From: Paraburkholderia guartelaensis
GTDB taxonomy: Bacteria > Pseudomonadota > Gammaproteobacteria > Burkholderiales > Burkholderiaceae
Reading direction: 5' to 3'
Assembly (NCBI RefSeq): GCF_004353905.1
Contig: NZ_SMOD01000004.1
Span: 186,001-250,000, forward strand
Length of the DNA: 64,000 nt
Part shown: one piece after another, positions 35,680 to 43,346 of the stretch
How positions within the stretch are numbered: the first letter of the stretch is position 1
Layout: each line of letters opens with the position of its first letter
Translations under genes and position numbers: made by a program
The notes under the pieces: model-generated
Seen by the model: only the letters and a program-made list of their open reading frames with translations
Databases searched by the model: none
Told to the model about the DNA's origin: nothing

Positions 35680-37083
35680 TCACTTGAGAGGTTTCAGGCC
35701 GTCGAGCAAGGTCGGCACCAGCTCGCTCACGGTCGGGTGGATGTGCATCGCGTATTGCAGCGTCGTATAGGGCGCATCGGCCGTCATCGTGTCGATGAAC
35801 GTGTGGATCGCCTCGTCGCCCTCGATACCGAAGATGGCCGCGCCGAGAATCCGTTGCGTCTGCGGGTCCACCAGCGCCTTCATGAAACCATCCGTCTCGC
35901 CGCGTTCGCGCGCGCGGCCCACGCGCGACATCGGCATGGTGGCGATGAGCGCGGGTTTGCCGCGCTCGCGCACTTCGCGCTCGCTCATGCCGACGCGCGC
36001 GAGCGGCGGATCGACGAACACCGCGTAGGCGGGAATGCGTGTGTCGGCGGTGCGCGATTTCCCGTCCAGCAGATTCGCCGCGACGATCTGAAAGTCGTCG
36101 TATGAGGTGTGCGTGAACGCGCCGCGGCCATTCACGTCGCCGAGCGCCCAGATGCCCTGCACGCGCGTGCGCAATTGCCCGTCCACGGCGATGAGCCCGT
36201 GCGCGTCGCGCTCGATGCCTGCAGCCTCCAGCCCCAGATCGTCGGTGTTTGGCAGGCGGCCGGTCGCGAAGAGCAGATGCGAAACGTCGAGCGGCCCGCT
36301 GTCGAGCGCGATGCGCACGCCCGTCTGGCCATCCAGCGGCGCGACGCTGCGCGGCTCTGCCCCGAAGCGAAATTCCACGCCTTCGCGTGCGAGCACGTCC
36401 TGTACCGCGCGCGAATAATCCTCGTCCTCGCGCGCGAGCACGCGTTGCCCGCGCACGAGCACCGTCACGCAGCTGCCGAAGCGGCGGAACATCTGCGCGA
36501 ATTCGAGCGCCACGTAGCTGCCGCCGCAGATCGCCAGATGCTCGGGTAGTTGCTCCAGCGCGAGCAGCGTCGAGTTAGTCTCGTAGCGGATTGTTTCGAC
36601 GCCGGGAATGGCAGGAATCAGCGCACGCGTGCCCGTGTTGATGAAGATCTCGGGCGCTTCGAGATCGACCTGCGCACCGTCGTGCGCAGCCACGCGCACC
36701 GTGTGCGCGCCCGTGAAGCGCGCGTGTCCCTTGAACACGCTGACGTTCGGCGCATGGCGCAGCCACTGCTCGACGCCATCGCGCGACGCCGCGATGATGC
36801 GCTCCTTGCGCGCCTTCACGAACGCGAGATCGACGCGAACGTCGCCCGGTTGCGTACCCTTGCCGATTTGCACGCCGAAATCCGCCGCATGGCGCGCCAC
36901 GTGCGCGGCACGTGCGCAGGCGACATACGCCTTGGTCGGCGTGCAGCCCACGTTCACACAGGTCCCGCCGAATGACGCGCGCTCGATCACCGCGGTCTTG
37001 CGGCCGCTCTTGCCAAGCCGCACCGCGAGAGGCGGGCCGCTCTGCCCCGTGCCGATCACGATCGCATCGAAACGTTGTGCCAT
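35680..37083 (-). CDS. FAD-dependent pyridine nucleotide-disulfide oxidoreductase (mercuric reductase-like)
   Basis: This 467-residue flavoprotein has FAD-binding DAIVIGTGQSGPPLA, the redox-active disulfide GGTCVNVGCTPTKA (CxxxxC), an NAD(P) Rossmann motif CGGSYVALEFAQMF, FATGRLPNTDDLGL, the second FAD motif IWALGDVNGRGAFTH and the C-terminal dimer motif HIHPTVSELVP with the catalytic His. It groups with mercuric reductase/dihydrolipoamide dehydrogenase-like proteins. It lacks an N-terminal HMA domain and the C-terminal Cys pair of MerA, so a general disulfide or quinone reductase role is more likely. ATG 37083 has an AGGAG upstream; longer in-frame readings are not supported. Confidence 0.88.
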   Translation of the reverse strand: MAQRFDAIVIGTGQSGPPLAVRLGKSGRKTAVIERASFGGTCVNVGCTPTKAYVACARAAHVARHAADFGVQIGKGTQPGDVRVDLAFVKARKERIIAASRDGVEQWLRHAPNVSVFKGHARFTGAHTVRVAAHDGAQVDLEAPEIFINTGTRALIPAIPGVETIRYETNSTLLALEQLPEHLAICGGSYVALEFAQMFRRFGSCVTVLVRGQRVLAREDEDYSRAVQDVLAREGVEFRFGAEPRSVAPLDGQTGVRIALDSGPLDVSHLLFATGRLPNTDDLGLEAAGIERDAHGLIAVDGQLRTRVQGIWALGDVNGRGAFTHTSYDDFQIVAANLLDGKSRTADTRIPAYAVFVDPPLARVGMSEREVRERGKPALIATMPMSRVGRARERGETDGFMKALVDPQTQRILGAAIFGIEGDEAIHTFIDTMTADAPYTTLQYAMHIHPTVSELVPTLLDGLKPLK

Positions 37084-37268
37084 GCCGCTCTCCTTTGCCG
37101 TTGACGCGGGTTGAGCCACGGGTTGAGCCGATTCGCCGGGCGGGTCGCCGCGAGTCGCGAAAGGCGGCCGATCGCGCCATCTTACGCGCGACGAATGGCC
37201 ATCGCCCGCAGCGTGAATCTGCGAATCGGGTACGCATCGGCGCGCATTGCGAAAAGGAACGAACGCGC

Positions 37269-37302
37269 AAAAAAAGAGCCGCCTCGCACGTCGAGGCGGC
37301 TC
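37269..37302 (-). terminator. intrinsic terminator of the 69-residue protein gene
   Basis: On the minus strand GAGCCGCCTCG pairs with CGAGGCGGCTC (11 bp, 5-nt loop), followed by T7. It lies about 160 nt beyond the stop of the small gene at 37460 and upstream of the oxidoreductase gene. The rest of the gap 37084-37459 shows no gene. Confidence 0.92.
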
Positions 37303-37459
37303 ACAGGGTGACGTCACAACAGCAAACGGGCGAAGCCGCTGCGCGTCAGGGGGATCGTCGAACACCGGACGCGCTTGCGTCCGGCGCTCGGTGAATCTGT
37401 GACTGGAAATTCAGTCGTTAAAGTGTGGGAAATTCAGTGCGCGCGTTGTCAGTACACGA

Positions 37460-37669
37460 TCAGTGCACGCAATCGGTGGCCGCACATTCTCCATGGCCCG
37501 CGTTCCAGAGTTCGCGCGAGCGCAGGAATGCGGCGCGCGCGCCGCGCGTCGCCATCATCAGGCCGACTTGCCCCATGTTGAAGTCGTGCGACACCATCAG
37601 CTGCATCAGGTCCACCATCGGCAGGACCAATGCTGGCTGATATAACTGTCGTTCGATAAAGGATTTCAT
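37460..37669 (-). CDS. conserved-looking 69-residue protein of unknown function
   Basis: The product begins MKSFIERQLYQPALVLPMVDLMQ and ends with a Cys-rich tail (HGECAATDCVH). The central part is amphipathic and rich in Met (DLMQLMVSHDFNMGQVGLMM). GGGAG lies 5 nt before ATG 37669, codon use matches the neighbours, and a strong intrinsic terminator follows, so it looks like a real short transcript. I do not recognise a family. Confidence 0.62.
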   Translation of the reverse strand: MKSFIERQLYQPALVLPMVDLMQLMVSHDFNMGQVGLMMATRGARAAFLRSRELWNAGHGECAATDCVH

Positions 37670-37907
37670 GACCGCTCCCGCTGCATGCCCCACGTCCTCC
37701 TGACGCAAGGTCATTCAATGGTTGTCATTCTAGGAATGCAGCGTGCTCGGATAAATGGGCTGCCCGCGAAGTCACTTGTCGAAAATCGCCAACAATCGAA
37801 ACGGGTGCGGCGGCAGGGGGGCGGCGGCGCGCCCGCCGTGCACGGCCGGGCATCGCGCGCAGCCGCGCCAGACGGGGCTCTGCGCAAATCGCAGTCGCGC
37901 GGACGCT

Positions 37908-38522
37908 TTAGTCGAGGGGCGTGGCAACGAATTCCGGGAGCGTCTCGGCGCGCGCGGAAAGCGCCGCAATAGCCGGATATCGGGCGGGATCGGCGCAGCC
38001 GGGCAGCATGTACTGGTTAAAACGCCATGCAACGGCCGCAGTGATGTCGGCCTGCGTGATGCGGCCCGCGCACAGCCAGCCGTCGCGGCCAGCGACAAGC
38101 TGGTCGAGCACAACCCAGGCCGCATGCATCTGGGCGTTCACGCGGTCGAACCACGGCTCGTGCTGGCGCTCGGCTGGGCGCAACTGGCGCTCATAGACCT
38201 GCTGCACCGTCTTTTCCATGGCCGCGAGCGCGAAACCGTTCACGCGCAGCGCGAAGGTCCGCTCCTGCGTCTCTTCCGGCATCAGCCGCCGCGCGGCGGG
38301 CACTTTGCGGTCCAGGTAGTCGAGGATCAGCGTCGAGTCGATCAGCTGGGTGCCGTCGTCGTCGATGAAGGTGGGCGCCTTCACGACGGGATTGATCTGA
38401 GCAAATTCGTCGTACTGCCGAAAAACCGAAATGCTGCGGTGCTCGAACTCGAGCCCGAGCACATGGAGCGAAATCGCGACGCGACGCACATAGGGGGAGT
38501 CCATCATGCCGATCAACTGCAT
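37908..38522 (-). CDS. glutathione S-transferase family protein
   Basis: This 204-residue GST has an N-terminal thioredoxin-like domain (1-80) with the likely catalytic Ser9 in MMDSPYVRRVAISL, the cis-Pro region NPVVKAPTFIDDDG and the glutathione gamma-glutamyl motif IDSTLILDYL. An all-helical C-terminal domain follows (GRITQADITAAVAWRF). Such beta/zeta-like bacterial GSTs detoxify or isomerise electrophiles; the substrate is unknown. It is transcribed alone on the minus strand. Confidence 0.92.
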   Translation of the reverse strand: MQLIGMMDSPYVRRVAISLHVLGLEFEHRSISVFRQYDEFAQINPVVKAPTFIDDDGTQLIDSTLILDYLDRKVPAARRLMPEETQERTFALRVNGFALAAMEKTVQQVYERQLRPAERQHEPWFDRVNAQMHAAWVVLDQLVAGRDGWLCAGRITQADITAAVAWRFNQYMLPGCADPARYPAIAALSARAETLPEFVATPLD

Positions 38523-39011
38523 GGGTTCACCTCGTACAGGAAAAAGGGGATCGGGCGTCGATCTTGCAGGAAGCCCCGCCGCATTTCAAGCCGTGTTGCG
38601 CGCCCCCGGATCGGCGCCATGGCGCATTGCATTTTCACGTTTCCCGTGGGCGGAAAAAACGGTGTCGCATGCTGTTTTGCCGCGGCCCGTTGTGCAAAAA
38701 CACACCGTGTCGATGTGCCACGTCCTGTCCGCCGCGCAACAGGACTACATTTGTTAGCAGACGTCGAATCTGACGCGTCGCGGCATTGTTGCGACGCAGC
38801 GCCCAGCCCCGCGTACGTGCGCTTTTTTAGCGTTCCGCGCTGCTCAAGGCGCAGCGGCGCGCAAGGGGCAAGCGAAGGATGCCGAAGCATTACGCAGACC
38901 GCATGAAAGCGCGTTTTTGCGCGCCACATGTGCTGCAGTGCATCGCCGGGAAACTCCTGGATTCGGACGCCGAACGGCTGAGATAGTCTCAATGCACAAG
39001 GAGACGAAATC
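38523..39011. other. 489-bp intergenic region without a supported gene
   Basis: No frame has both a Shine-Dalgarno and neighbour-like codon use. The region carries a 21-nt motif (38682-38702) that recurs at 58377-58397 with one mismatch. An AAGGAG just inside the right edge belongs to the next small gene. Confidence 0.6.
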
Positions 39012-39260
39012 ATGAGACAAGCATTCAATGTTGGTGTTGTCATCGTCCTCGCACTCCTCCTCGCGAATCGTGCCATGACACGTGTGCAGGCTCACGAGGC
39101 TGGCTCGCTTACCTGTGCCCAGGGCTCTGCACTCGTCAAAGCCGAAGCGCTCGTACGCGGATTCGGCGAACGCGGCGCGAGCGCCCAGAGCGAAAACTTC
39201 CTCTCTTCCTGTCTCGTTTCGGGCCAGGGCCAAGTCGGCGACCTGATCGCCCACGACTGA
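39012..39260 (+). CDS. small exported protein of unknown function
   Basis: This 82-residue product begins MRQAFNVGVVIVLALLLANRA, a short hydrophobic signal or anchor, and the remaining 60 residues contain two Cys (LTCAQGS and LSSCLVSG) that could form a disulfide outside the cytoplasm. AAGGAG lies 8 nt before the ATG. An antisense open frame covers the same DNA but lacks a start signal. No family is recognised. Confidence 0.6.
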   Translation: MRQAFNVGVVIVLALLLANRAMTRVQAHEAGSLTCAQGSALVKAEALVRGFGERGASAQSENFLSSCLVSGQGQVGDLIAHD

Positions 39261-39439
39261 GCGCCCTGCGCGCCGCGACCGCCCAGGCGCGTTTCGCGGC
39301 GTGGGCGCCGTTCAACGGCGCGGCGCGTGGTGCTGCGCTCGCTCGCGGACGCAGCGTCCGATGAGCGCTCATCATCAGCCCGCGCGACGCCGTACATCAC
39401 CCGGCTGAACCGGGCTACGCGCCCGGCACCGCTCACTTT

Positions 39440-39690
39440 CGCGGGGCGGCCGCCCCGATTGCCGCCCGACGTAAGCGCCTGGCTGCGCGACCCACCCAGC
39501 CTTGGCCCCGGGCGCTGGCACCCGTAAATTCACGCGCCGCCTGCTGGAAACCGGCTCGCGCCTGATTGCCGCCGAGCCCGTGGCCGCGACGCGCGTGAAG
39601 TTCGCCGTCGCGCTACCCCAACTCGACACCCGCTCCGAGACCCCTTAGTCGCTCTCGCCGACGCAGCACATCGCTTTGGGTTGCCAATTC
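39440..39690 (+). pseudogene. remnant of a class I SAM-dependent methyltransferase
   Basis: Conceptual translation gives PPDVSAWLRDPPSLGPGR in one frame, running to a stop at 39526-39528. A +1-shifted frame gives GAGTRKFTRRLLETGSRLIA, continuing AAEPVAATRVKFAVALPQLD to a stop at about 39648. Together these match the start of UbiE/Methyltransf_11-type proteins (YPP..WL, LGPG, DLGAGTGKFTR, EPV..MR..F..ALP). The two pieces are in different frames, sequence around motif I is deleted, and the C-terminal two-thirds is missing. The segment up to about 39690 may continue as a third degraded frame. Confidence 0.68.
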
Positions 39691-39732
39691 CCCGGGTTGG
39701 CGGCGAGAATGCTCGCGGACCACGGAGAATCT

Positions 39733-40005
39733 ATGAAAGGTTGCATCCTGTTGTTTGGAGTCAGCATGCTGGCGGCGTGCACATCGGTAACCGCCGTCAA
39801 TTCGAGACAGGATGGTCATCTCACCGTCACGAGCCGCGCGCGCTGGGATCTGGTTTCGTGGAACCACGTGCGCGCAGCCGGGCTCAGCGAAGCCGAAGAC
39901 TACTGCGAAAAACAGAAGAAGCAGCTGCACACGGTCGAGATCCACAGCGAGGGCCTGCGCGGTGTAACGTCCCAGACAGTAGAGGTAATCTTCGACTGCA
40001 TCTGA
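39733..40005 (+). CDS. small lipoprotein of unknown function
   Basis: The 90-residue precursor starts MKGCILLFGVSMLAACTSVT with lipobox LAAC (Cys16), so it should be a lipid-anchored periplasmic protein. The mature part contains two further Cys (DYCEKQ and the penultimate FDCI) and looks like a small beta-rich domain (LTVTSRARWDLVSWNHVRAAG). GGAG lies 5 nt before ATG 39733; an upstream in-frame ATG at 39676 belongs to the degraded region. No functional partner is adjacent. Confidence 0.75.
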   Translation: MKGCILLFGVSMLAACTSVTAVNSRQDGHLTVTSRARWDLVSWNHVRAAGLSEAEDYCEKQKKQLHTVEIHSEGLRGVTSQTVEVIFDCI

Positions 40006-40184
40006 TGGGTTCCGCACGGTTTCTTCGCTCATCCGCGCCGAACGGGCGTTGCGCGCCGTTACCCCCGCTGCTACAGCCCACATTCCTTGCAAAAGCGCAA
40101 TAGTTTGTTGTCGTTCACCCTGATACCCAAATCGCATGACCGCGCTAAACTGACGATACATTTTGTTACGTTTAGGACCGAGTC

Positions 40185-40286
40185 ATGTTGACCGCATTCT
40201 TTATCGCCTGCCCCTTCGGCATCGCGGCATTGTTCGGGTTCGCAAGGCTGATCAATCCGCTGACCGGGAAGATCGGTAATCGTTGA
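40185..40286 (+). CDS. 33-residue hydrophobic mini-protein
   Basis: The open frame MLTAFFIACPFGIAALFGFA, ending RLINPLTGKIGNR, would be a single-TM peptide with a basic tail. AGGA lies 7 nt before the ATG, and an AT-rich promoter-like stretch (40150-40172) precedes it. Its short length makes the call tentative. Confidence 0.45.
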   Translation: MLTAFFIACPFGIAALFGFARLINPLTGKIGNR

Positions 40287-40438
40287 GTGCGCAAGCGCCT
40301 TCTTGCGGCACAGCGCTCCACTGATCCTCGCGCCGCCATTCTGCGCGGCTGCTCCAGGTTTCCCCCGCCCTCTCCCGTTTTTTCCTTCGCCGTAGCCAGA
40401 TCCCTTCGTGCGCCCGCACGGATTTAGCCATGCAAATG

Positions 40439-40473
40439 AAAAACCCGCGAAGCCTGACGCTATCGCGGGTTTT
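40439..40473 (-). terminator. terminator of the intron-containing tRNA-Leu gene
   Basis: On the minus strand AAAACCCGCGA pairs with TCGCGGGTTTT, followed by TTC. It lies about 45 nt after the CCA end of the tRNA. Confidence 0.85.
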
Positions 40474-40517
40474 CGGAATCCAGCGGAAGTTGCTGGAACA
40501 AGCACTGGAACAACATC

Positions 40518-40887
40518 TGGTGCCGGGGACCGGACTCGAACCGGCAAGCCGTTAGGCGGCGGATTTTCGTCACACCACGTCTTTCGACGCCACGCGCCCC
40601 TGTATGGACGCGCGTTCGTGCGCTGGACTATGCCTTCGCCGTCGCCAGGCGCCGCGTGTGTCACGCCGCGCTCAGCCTTAGGCGCCCCCCGTCTAGTCTC
40701 TACACCTTCCTGAGCGCCGCTTTGCGCGGCAACCGGCTTGGCTCGGCGTTGCCTCGGCGCCTCGCGCGCAACGCGCTTCAAGGCCCAGGGGGTTCGCCGA
40801 ATTTGAGGGGTTCTGCACCGGCCGTTTCCGGTCGGGCACTCAATCGTTTCTTAAGTCCGCTATGTTTACCAATTTCATCACCCCGGC
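40518..40887 (-). tRNA. tRNA-Leu (UAA) interrupted by a group I intron
   Basis: The 5' exon (40887-40853, 35 nt) starts GCCGGGG and ends at GCGGACTT. The 3' exon (40567-40518, 50 nt) starts AAAATCCGC and ends CCCCGGCACCA with encoded CCA. Joined, they give an 85-nt class II tRNA with 7-bp acceptor stem, anticodon stem GCGGA/TCCGC, loop CTTAAAA with anticodon UAA, a long variable arm and T-arm GCCGGTTCGAGTCCGGT. The split falls after U34, inside the anticodon, the same place as the cyanobacterial tRNA-Leu(UAA) intron. Promoter and terminator flank it. Confidence 0.95.
40568..40852 (-). ncRNA. group I self-splicing intron, subgroup IC3-like (Azoarcus type)
   Basis: The 285-nt insertion ends in G, follows a U at the 5' splice site, and has an internal guide GAGT (40841-40838) that pairs with exon ACTT, giving the U-G at the splice site. 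Core blocks match those of the Azoarcus tRNA-Ile intron: AAATTCGGCGAA, CAACGCCGAGCCAAGC, GAAGGTGTAGAGACTAGAC, CCTAAGGC and GAAGGCATAGTCCA, in that order. Tetraloop hairpins CCG-GAAA-CGG (L2) and GTC-GAAA-GAC (L9) are present. There is no intron ORF. Catalytic activity is inferred, not shown. Confidence 0.95.
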
Positions 40888-40899
40888 AGGGCGGACGCG

Positions 40900-40928
40900 A
40901 TTCTACCATTGCCCGGCGCGCGTCCCAA
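40900..40928 (-). promoter_or_regulatory. sigma-70 promoter of the split tRNA-Leu gene
   Basis: Reading the minus strand, TTGGGA (40928-40923), 17 nt and TAGAAT (40905-40900) precede the tRNA 5' end by 12 nt. Confidence 0.8.
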
Positions 40929-40995
40929 AGGCGTGACGGGGGACCGCATCCGTCATCTGCCGGTCATACGCATTTTTCATAATCGGCCCCATCGA

Positions 40996-41003
40996 AAACG
41001 TTT
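40996..41003. promoter_or_regulatory. LacI-type operator half-palindrome before the LacI-family gene
   Basis: AAACGTTT, with the context GAAAACGTTTAC, is the CG-centred palindrome typical of LacI/GalR operators. It lies 24 nt before the ATG of the LacI-family gene, so it is a candidate autoregulatory site. No second copy is evident before the transporter genes. Confidence 0.55.
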
Positions 41004-41027
41004 ACATACGACGCCGGGGCCGATCGC

Positions 41028-42095
41028 ATGACGCCAACCATCAAGGATGTCGCCGCACACGCCGGATTCTCGATCGCCACGGTGTCACGCGCGATCAACG
41101 CGCCTCACACCGTCAACCCCATCACGCTCGCGCGGGTGCGCGAAGCGATCGATGCGCTGAAGTTCCGCCCCAACCCGCTCGGCCGCCAGTTGCGCGGCGA
41201 GCGCACGCGTCTCATCGGCGTGGTGCTGCCCACGCTCGCCAATCCGGTGTTCGCGGAGTGCCTGCAGGGCATCGACGAACTTGCCGCGGCGCAGGGTTTC
41301 CGCCTCATGCTGATGACCACGCAGTACGACGCCGACCGCGAGCGCCATGCGATCGAGACGTTGCGCGCGCAACGTGTCGAGGGCCTGATCCTGACCGTTG
41401 CCGACGCCGACACGCACCCCCTGCTCGACGAACTCGACGCTGACGGACCGCTCTACGTGCTGATGCACAACGACACGAAGCGCCGCCCGTCGGTGTCGGT
41501 GGACAACCACCAGGCCGCCTGCGACGGCGTACGCACGCTCATCGCGCATGGCCATCGCCGCATCCTCATGCTGGCCGGCACGCTCGCCGCCTCCGATCGC
41601 GCGCGCCAGCGCCATGCCGGCTACGCCCTTGCGATGCAGCAGGCCGGCCTCACGCCCGCACCGGCCCTCGAAGTCGATTTCAACGCGCAAGAACTCGCGC
41701 CTTCGGTGCTCGCCCATCTGACGAGCGGGCCCGCGCGCCCCACGGCCCTCTTCTGCAGTAACGACCTGCTGGCCATGGTCGTGATGCGCGGACTGCGCCG
41801 CGCCCGCCTGCGCGTGCCGCAGGACATGTCGATTCTCGGCTTCGACGGCCTCGCGATGAGCGAACTGCTCGCGCCGCCGCTCGCGAGCATCGGCACGCCG
41901 AACCGCGAAATCGGCTGCGAAGCGTGGCAATGCCTGATGGCGCGCATCGGCGGCCAGTACGCGGGGCCGCTCGCCAATACGCTGCCGCACACCTTGCGCG
42001 CAGGCGGCACCATCGCGGCGATCGCGCACGCTCCGCTCGGCGCACGTGGAAGCGCGATCGATCGCGACCTCGAACTCGGCGGCGCGCTTTCGTGA
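41028..42095 (+). CDS. LacI/GalR-family transcriptional regulator
   Basis: This 355-residue regulator has the LacI helix-turn-helix at residues 4-55 (TIKDVAAHAGFSIATVSRAIN, then the hinge NPLGRQLRGERT) and a periplasmic-binding-protein-like effector domain (LIGVVLPTLANPVFAECLQG, LCSNDLLAMVVMRGL-type region, ILGFDGLAMSELLAPPL). It heads the ABC transporter and phosphodiesterase genes in the same orientation and presumably represses them until the imported substrate, or a product of it, is present. The next gene begins 110 nt downstream. A candidate operator precedes it. Confidence 0.9.
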   Translation: MTPTIKDVAAHAGFSIATVSRAINAPHTVNPITLARVREAIDALKFRPNPLGRQLRGERTRLIGVVLPTLANPVFAECLQGIDELAAAQGFRLMLMTTQYDADRERHAIETLRAQRVEGLILTVADADTHPLLDELDADGPLYVLMHNDTKRRPSVSVDNHQAACDGVRTLIAHGHRRILMLAGTLAASDRARQRHAGYALAMQQAGLTPAPALEVDFNAQELAPSVLAHLTSGPARPTALFCSNDLLAMVVMRGLRRARLRVPQDMSILGFDGLAMSELLAPPLASIGTPNREIGCEAWQCLMARIGGQYAGPLANTLPHTLRAGGTIAAIAHAPLGARGSAIDRDLELGGALS

Positions 42096-42204
42096 GTTCG
42101 CGGCAAGCCTGAAGAACGAACCGAACAAGCTAAACAATCCGGACCGCGCACGCACGCGGCCCTCATCCACCAGAACGCTCTCGCAACCGACCTGGAGACC
42201 TGCC

Positions 42205-43326
42205 GTGACCAGCCGACTCGCCTTTGCCGGCCCGCTTTCGCTTGTGCCCGTGCGCGCCGCCCTGCGCGCGCTAGCCGCGCCCGTACGGCGCTTGACCCGC
42301 CTAACGCGCCTGCGCCGCGCGCTCCCGCTCGCTGCGAGCGCCGCCGCCCTCGCAGCCGGTCTTGCCGCGCCGCTTGCAGCACAGGCCGATCAGACCGCAA
42401 TCTGCTACAACTGCCCGCCCGAATGGGCCGACTGGGCAAGCCAGATCCAGGCGATCCAGAAAGAGACCGGCATTCGCGTGCCGTTCGACAACAAGAACTC
42501 CGGCCAATCCATCGCACAACTGATGGCCGAGCAGAAGAGCCCGGTGGCGGACGTCGTCTACCTCGGCGTGTCTTCGGCATTTCAGGCGAAGGACAAGGGC
42601 GTGATCACGCCGTACAAGCCCGCGCACTGGAACGACATTCCCGCCGACCTCAAGGACCCGCAAGGCTACTGGTTCGCCATCCACTCGGGCACGCTCGGCT
42701 TCTTCGTCAACAAGGACGCGCTCGAAGGCAAGCCGGTGCCGCGTTCGTGGGCCGATCTCCTCAAGCCCGAGTACAAGGGCATGGTCGGCTACCTCGATCC
42801 GTCGAGCGCCTTCGTCGGCTATGCGGGCGCGGTGGCCGTGAATCTCGCGTTGGGCGGCACGCTCGACAACTTCCAGCCCGCGTTCGAATGGTTCAGCAAG
42901 CTCAAGGCCAACCAGCCGATCGTGCCGAAGCAGACCGCTTACGCGCGCGTGCTGTCGGGTGAGATTCCTATCCTGCTCGACTACGACTTCGACGCCTACC
43001 GCGCCAAGTACAAGGACCACGCGAACGTCGAGTTCGTGATCCCGAAGGAAGGCACGATTTCGGTGCCCTACGTGATGAGCCTCGTGAAGAACGGCCCGCA
43101 CGAAGCGAACGGCAAGAAGGTGCTCGACTTCGTGCTCTCAGACGAAGGACAGAAGCTCTGGGCCAATGCTTACCTGCGCCCGGTGCGCGCAAGTGCGCTC
43201 TCGCCGGAAGCGGCATCGAAGTTCCTGCCCGCGAGCGACTACGCACGCGCAAAACCGGTGGACTTCGCGAAGATGGCGGCGCAGCAGCAGGCGTTCGGCG
43301 AGCACTATCTGCAGATCATGCACTGA
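42205..43326 (+). CDS. ABC transporter periplasmic substrate-binding protein
   Basis: This 373-residue binding protein of the iron/thiamine/phosphonate type (cluster D/F fold) has a signal peptide with an unusually long basic n-region (about 38 residues) before LPLAASAAALAAGLAAPLAAQA; cleavage is predicted after AQA. The mature start is DQTAICYNCPPEWADW. Conserved blocks include NSGQSIAQLMAEQKSPVADVVYLG and DYDFDAYRAKY. I chose GTG 42205 because CTGGAG lies upstream; the upstream in-frame ATG at 42046 falls inside the regulator gene. The substrate is inferred to be a phosphorylated compound because of the downstream phosphodiesterase gene. Confidence 0.85.
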   Translation: MTSRLAFAGPLSLVPVRAALRALAAPVRRLTRLTRLRRALPLAASAAALAAGLAAPLAAQADQTAICYNCPPEWADWASQIQAIQKETGIRVPFDNKNSGQSIAQLMAEQKSPVADVVYLGVSSAFQAKDKGVITPYKPAHWNDIPADLKDPQGYWFAIHSGTLGFFVNKDALEGKPVPRSWADLLKPEYKGMVGYLDPSSAFVGYAGAVAVNLALGGTLDNFQPAFEWFSKLKANQPIVPKQTAYARVLSGEIPILLDYDFDAYRAKYKDHANVEFVIPKEGTISVPYVMSLVKNGPHEANGKKVLDFVLSDEGQKLWANAYLRPVRASALSPEAASKFLPASDYARAKPVDFAKMAAQQQAFGEHYLQIMH

Positions 43327-43346
43327 TACCCCAGCCGATCACTTCC

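Noticed and set aside
38844..39254. 136-residue minus-strand frame opposite the small exported protein gene
   Set aside because: It lacks a start signal and codon bias; the + strand frame has AAGGAG and a signal-like N-terminus.
40071..40781. Minus-strand frame running through the split tRNA-Leu gene
   Set aside because: It overlaps a tRNA exon and the group I intron core, which are well supported as RNA; the coding signal is coincidental.
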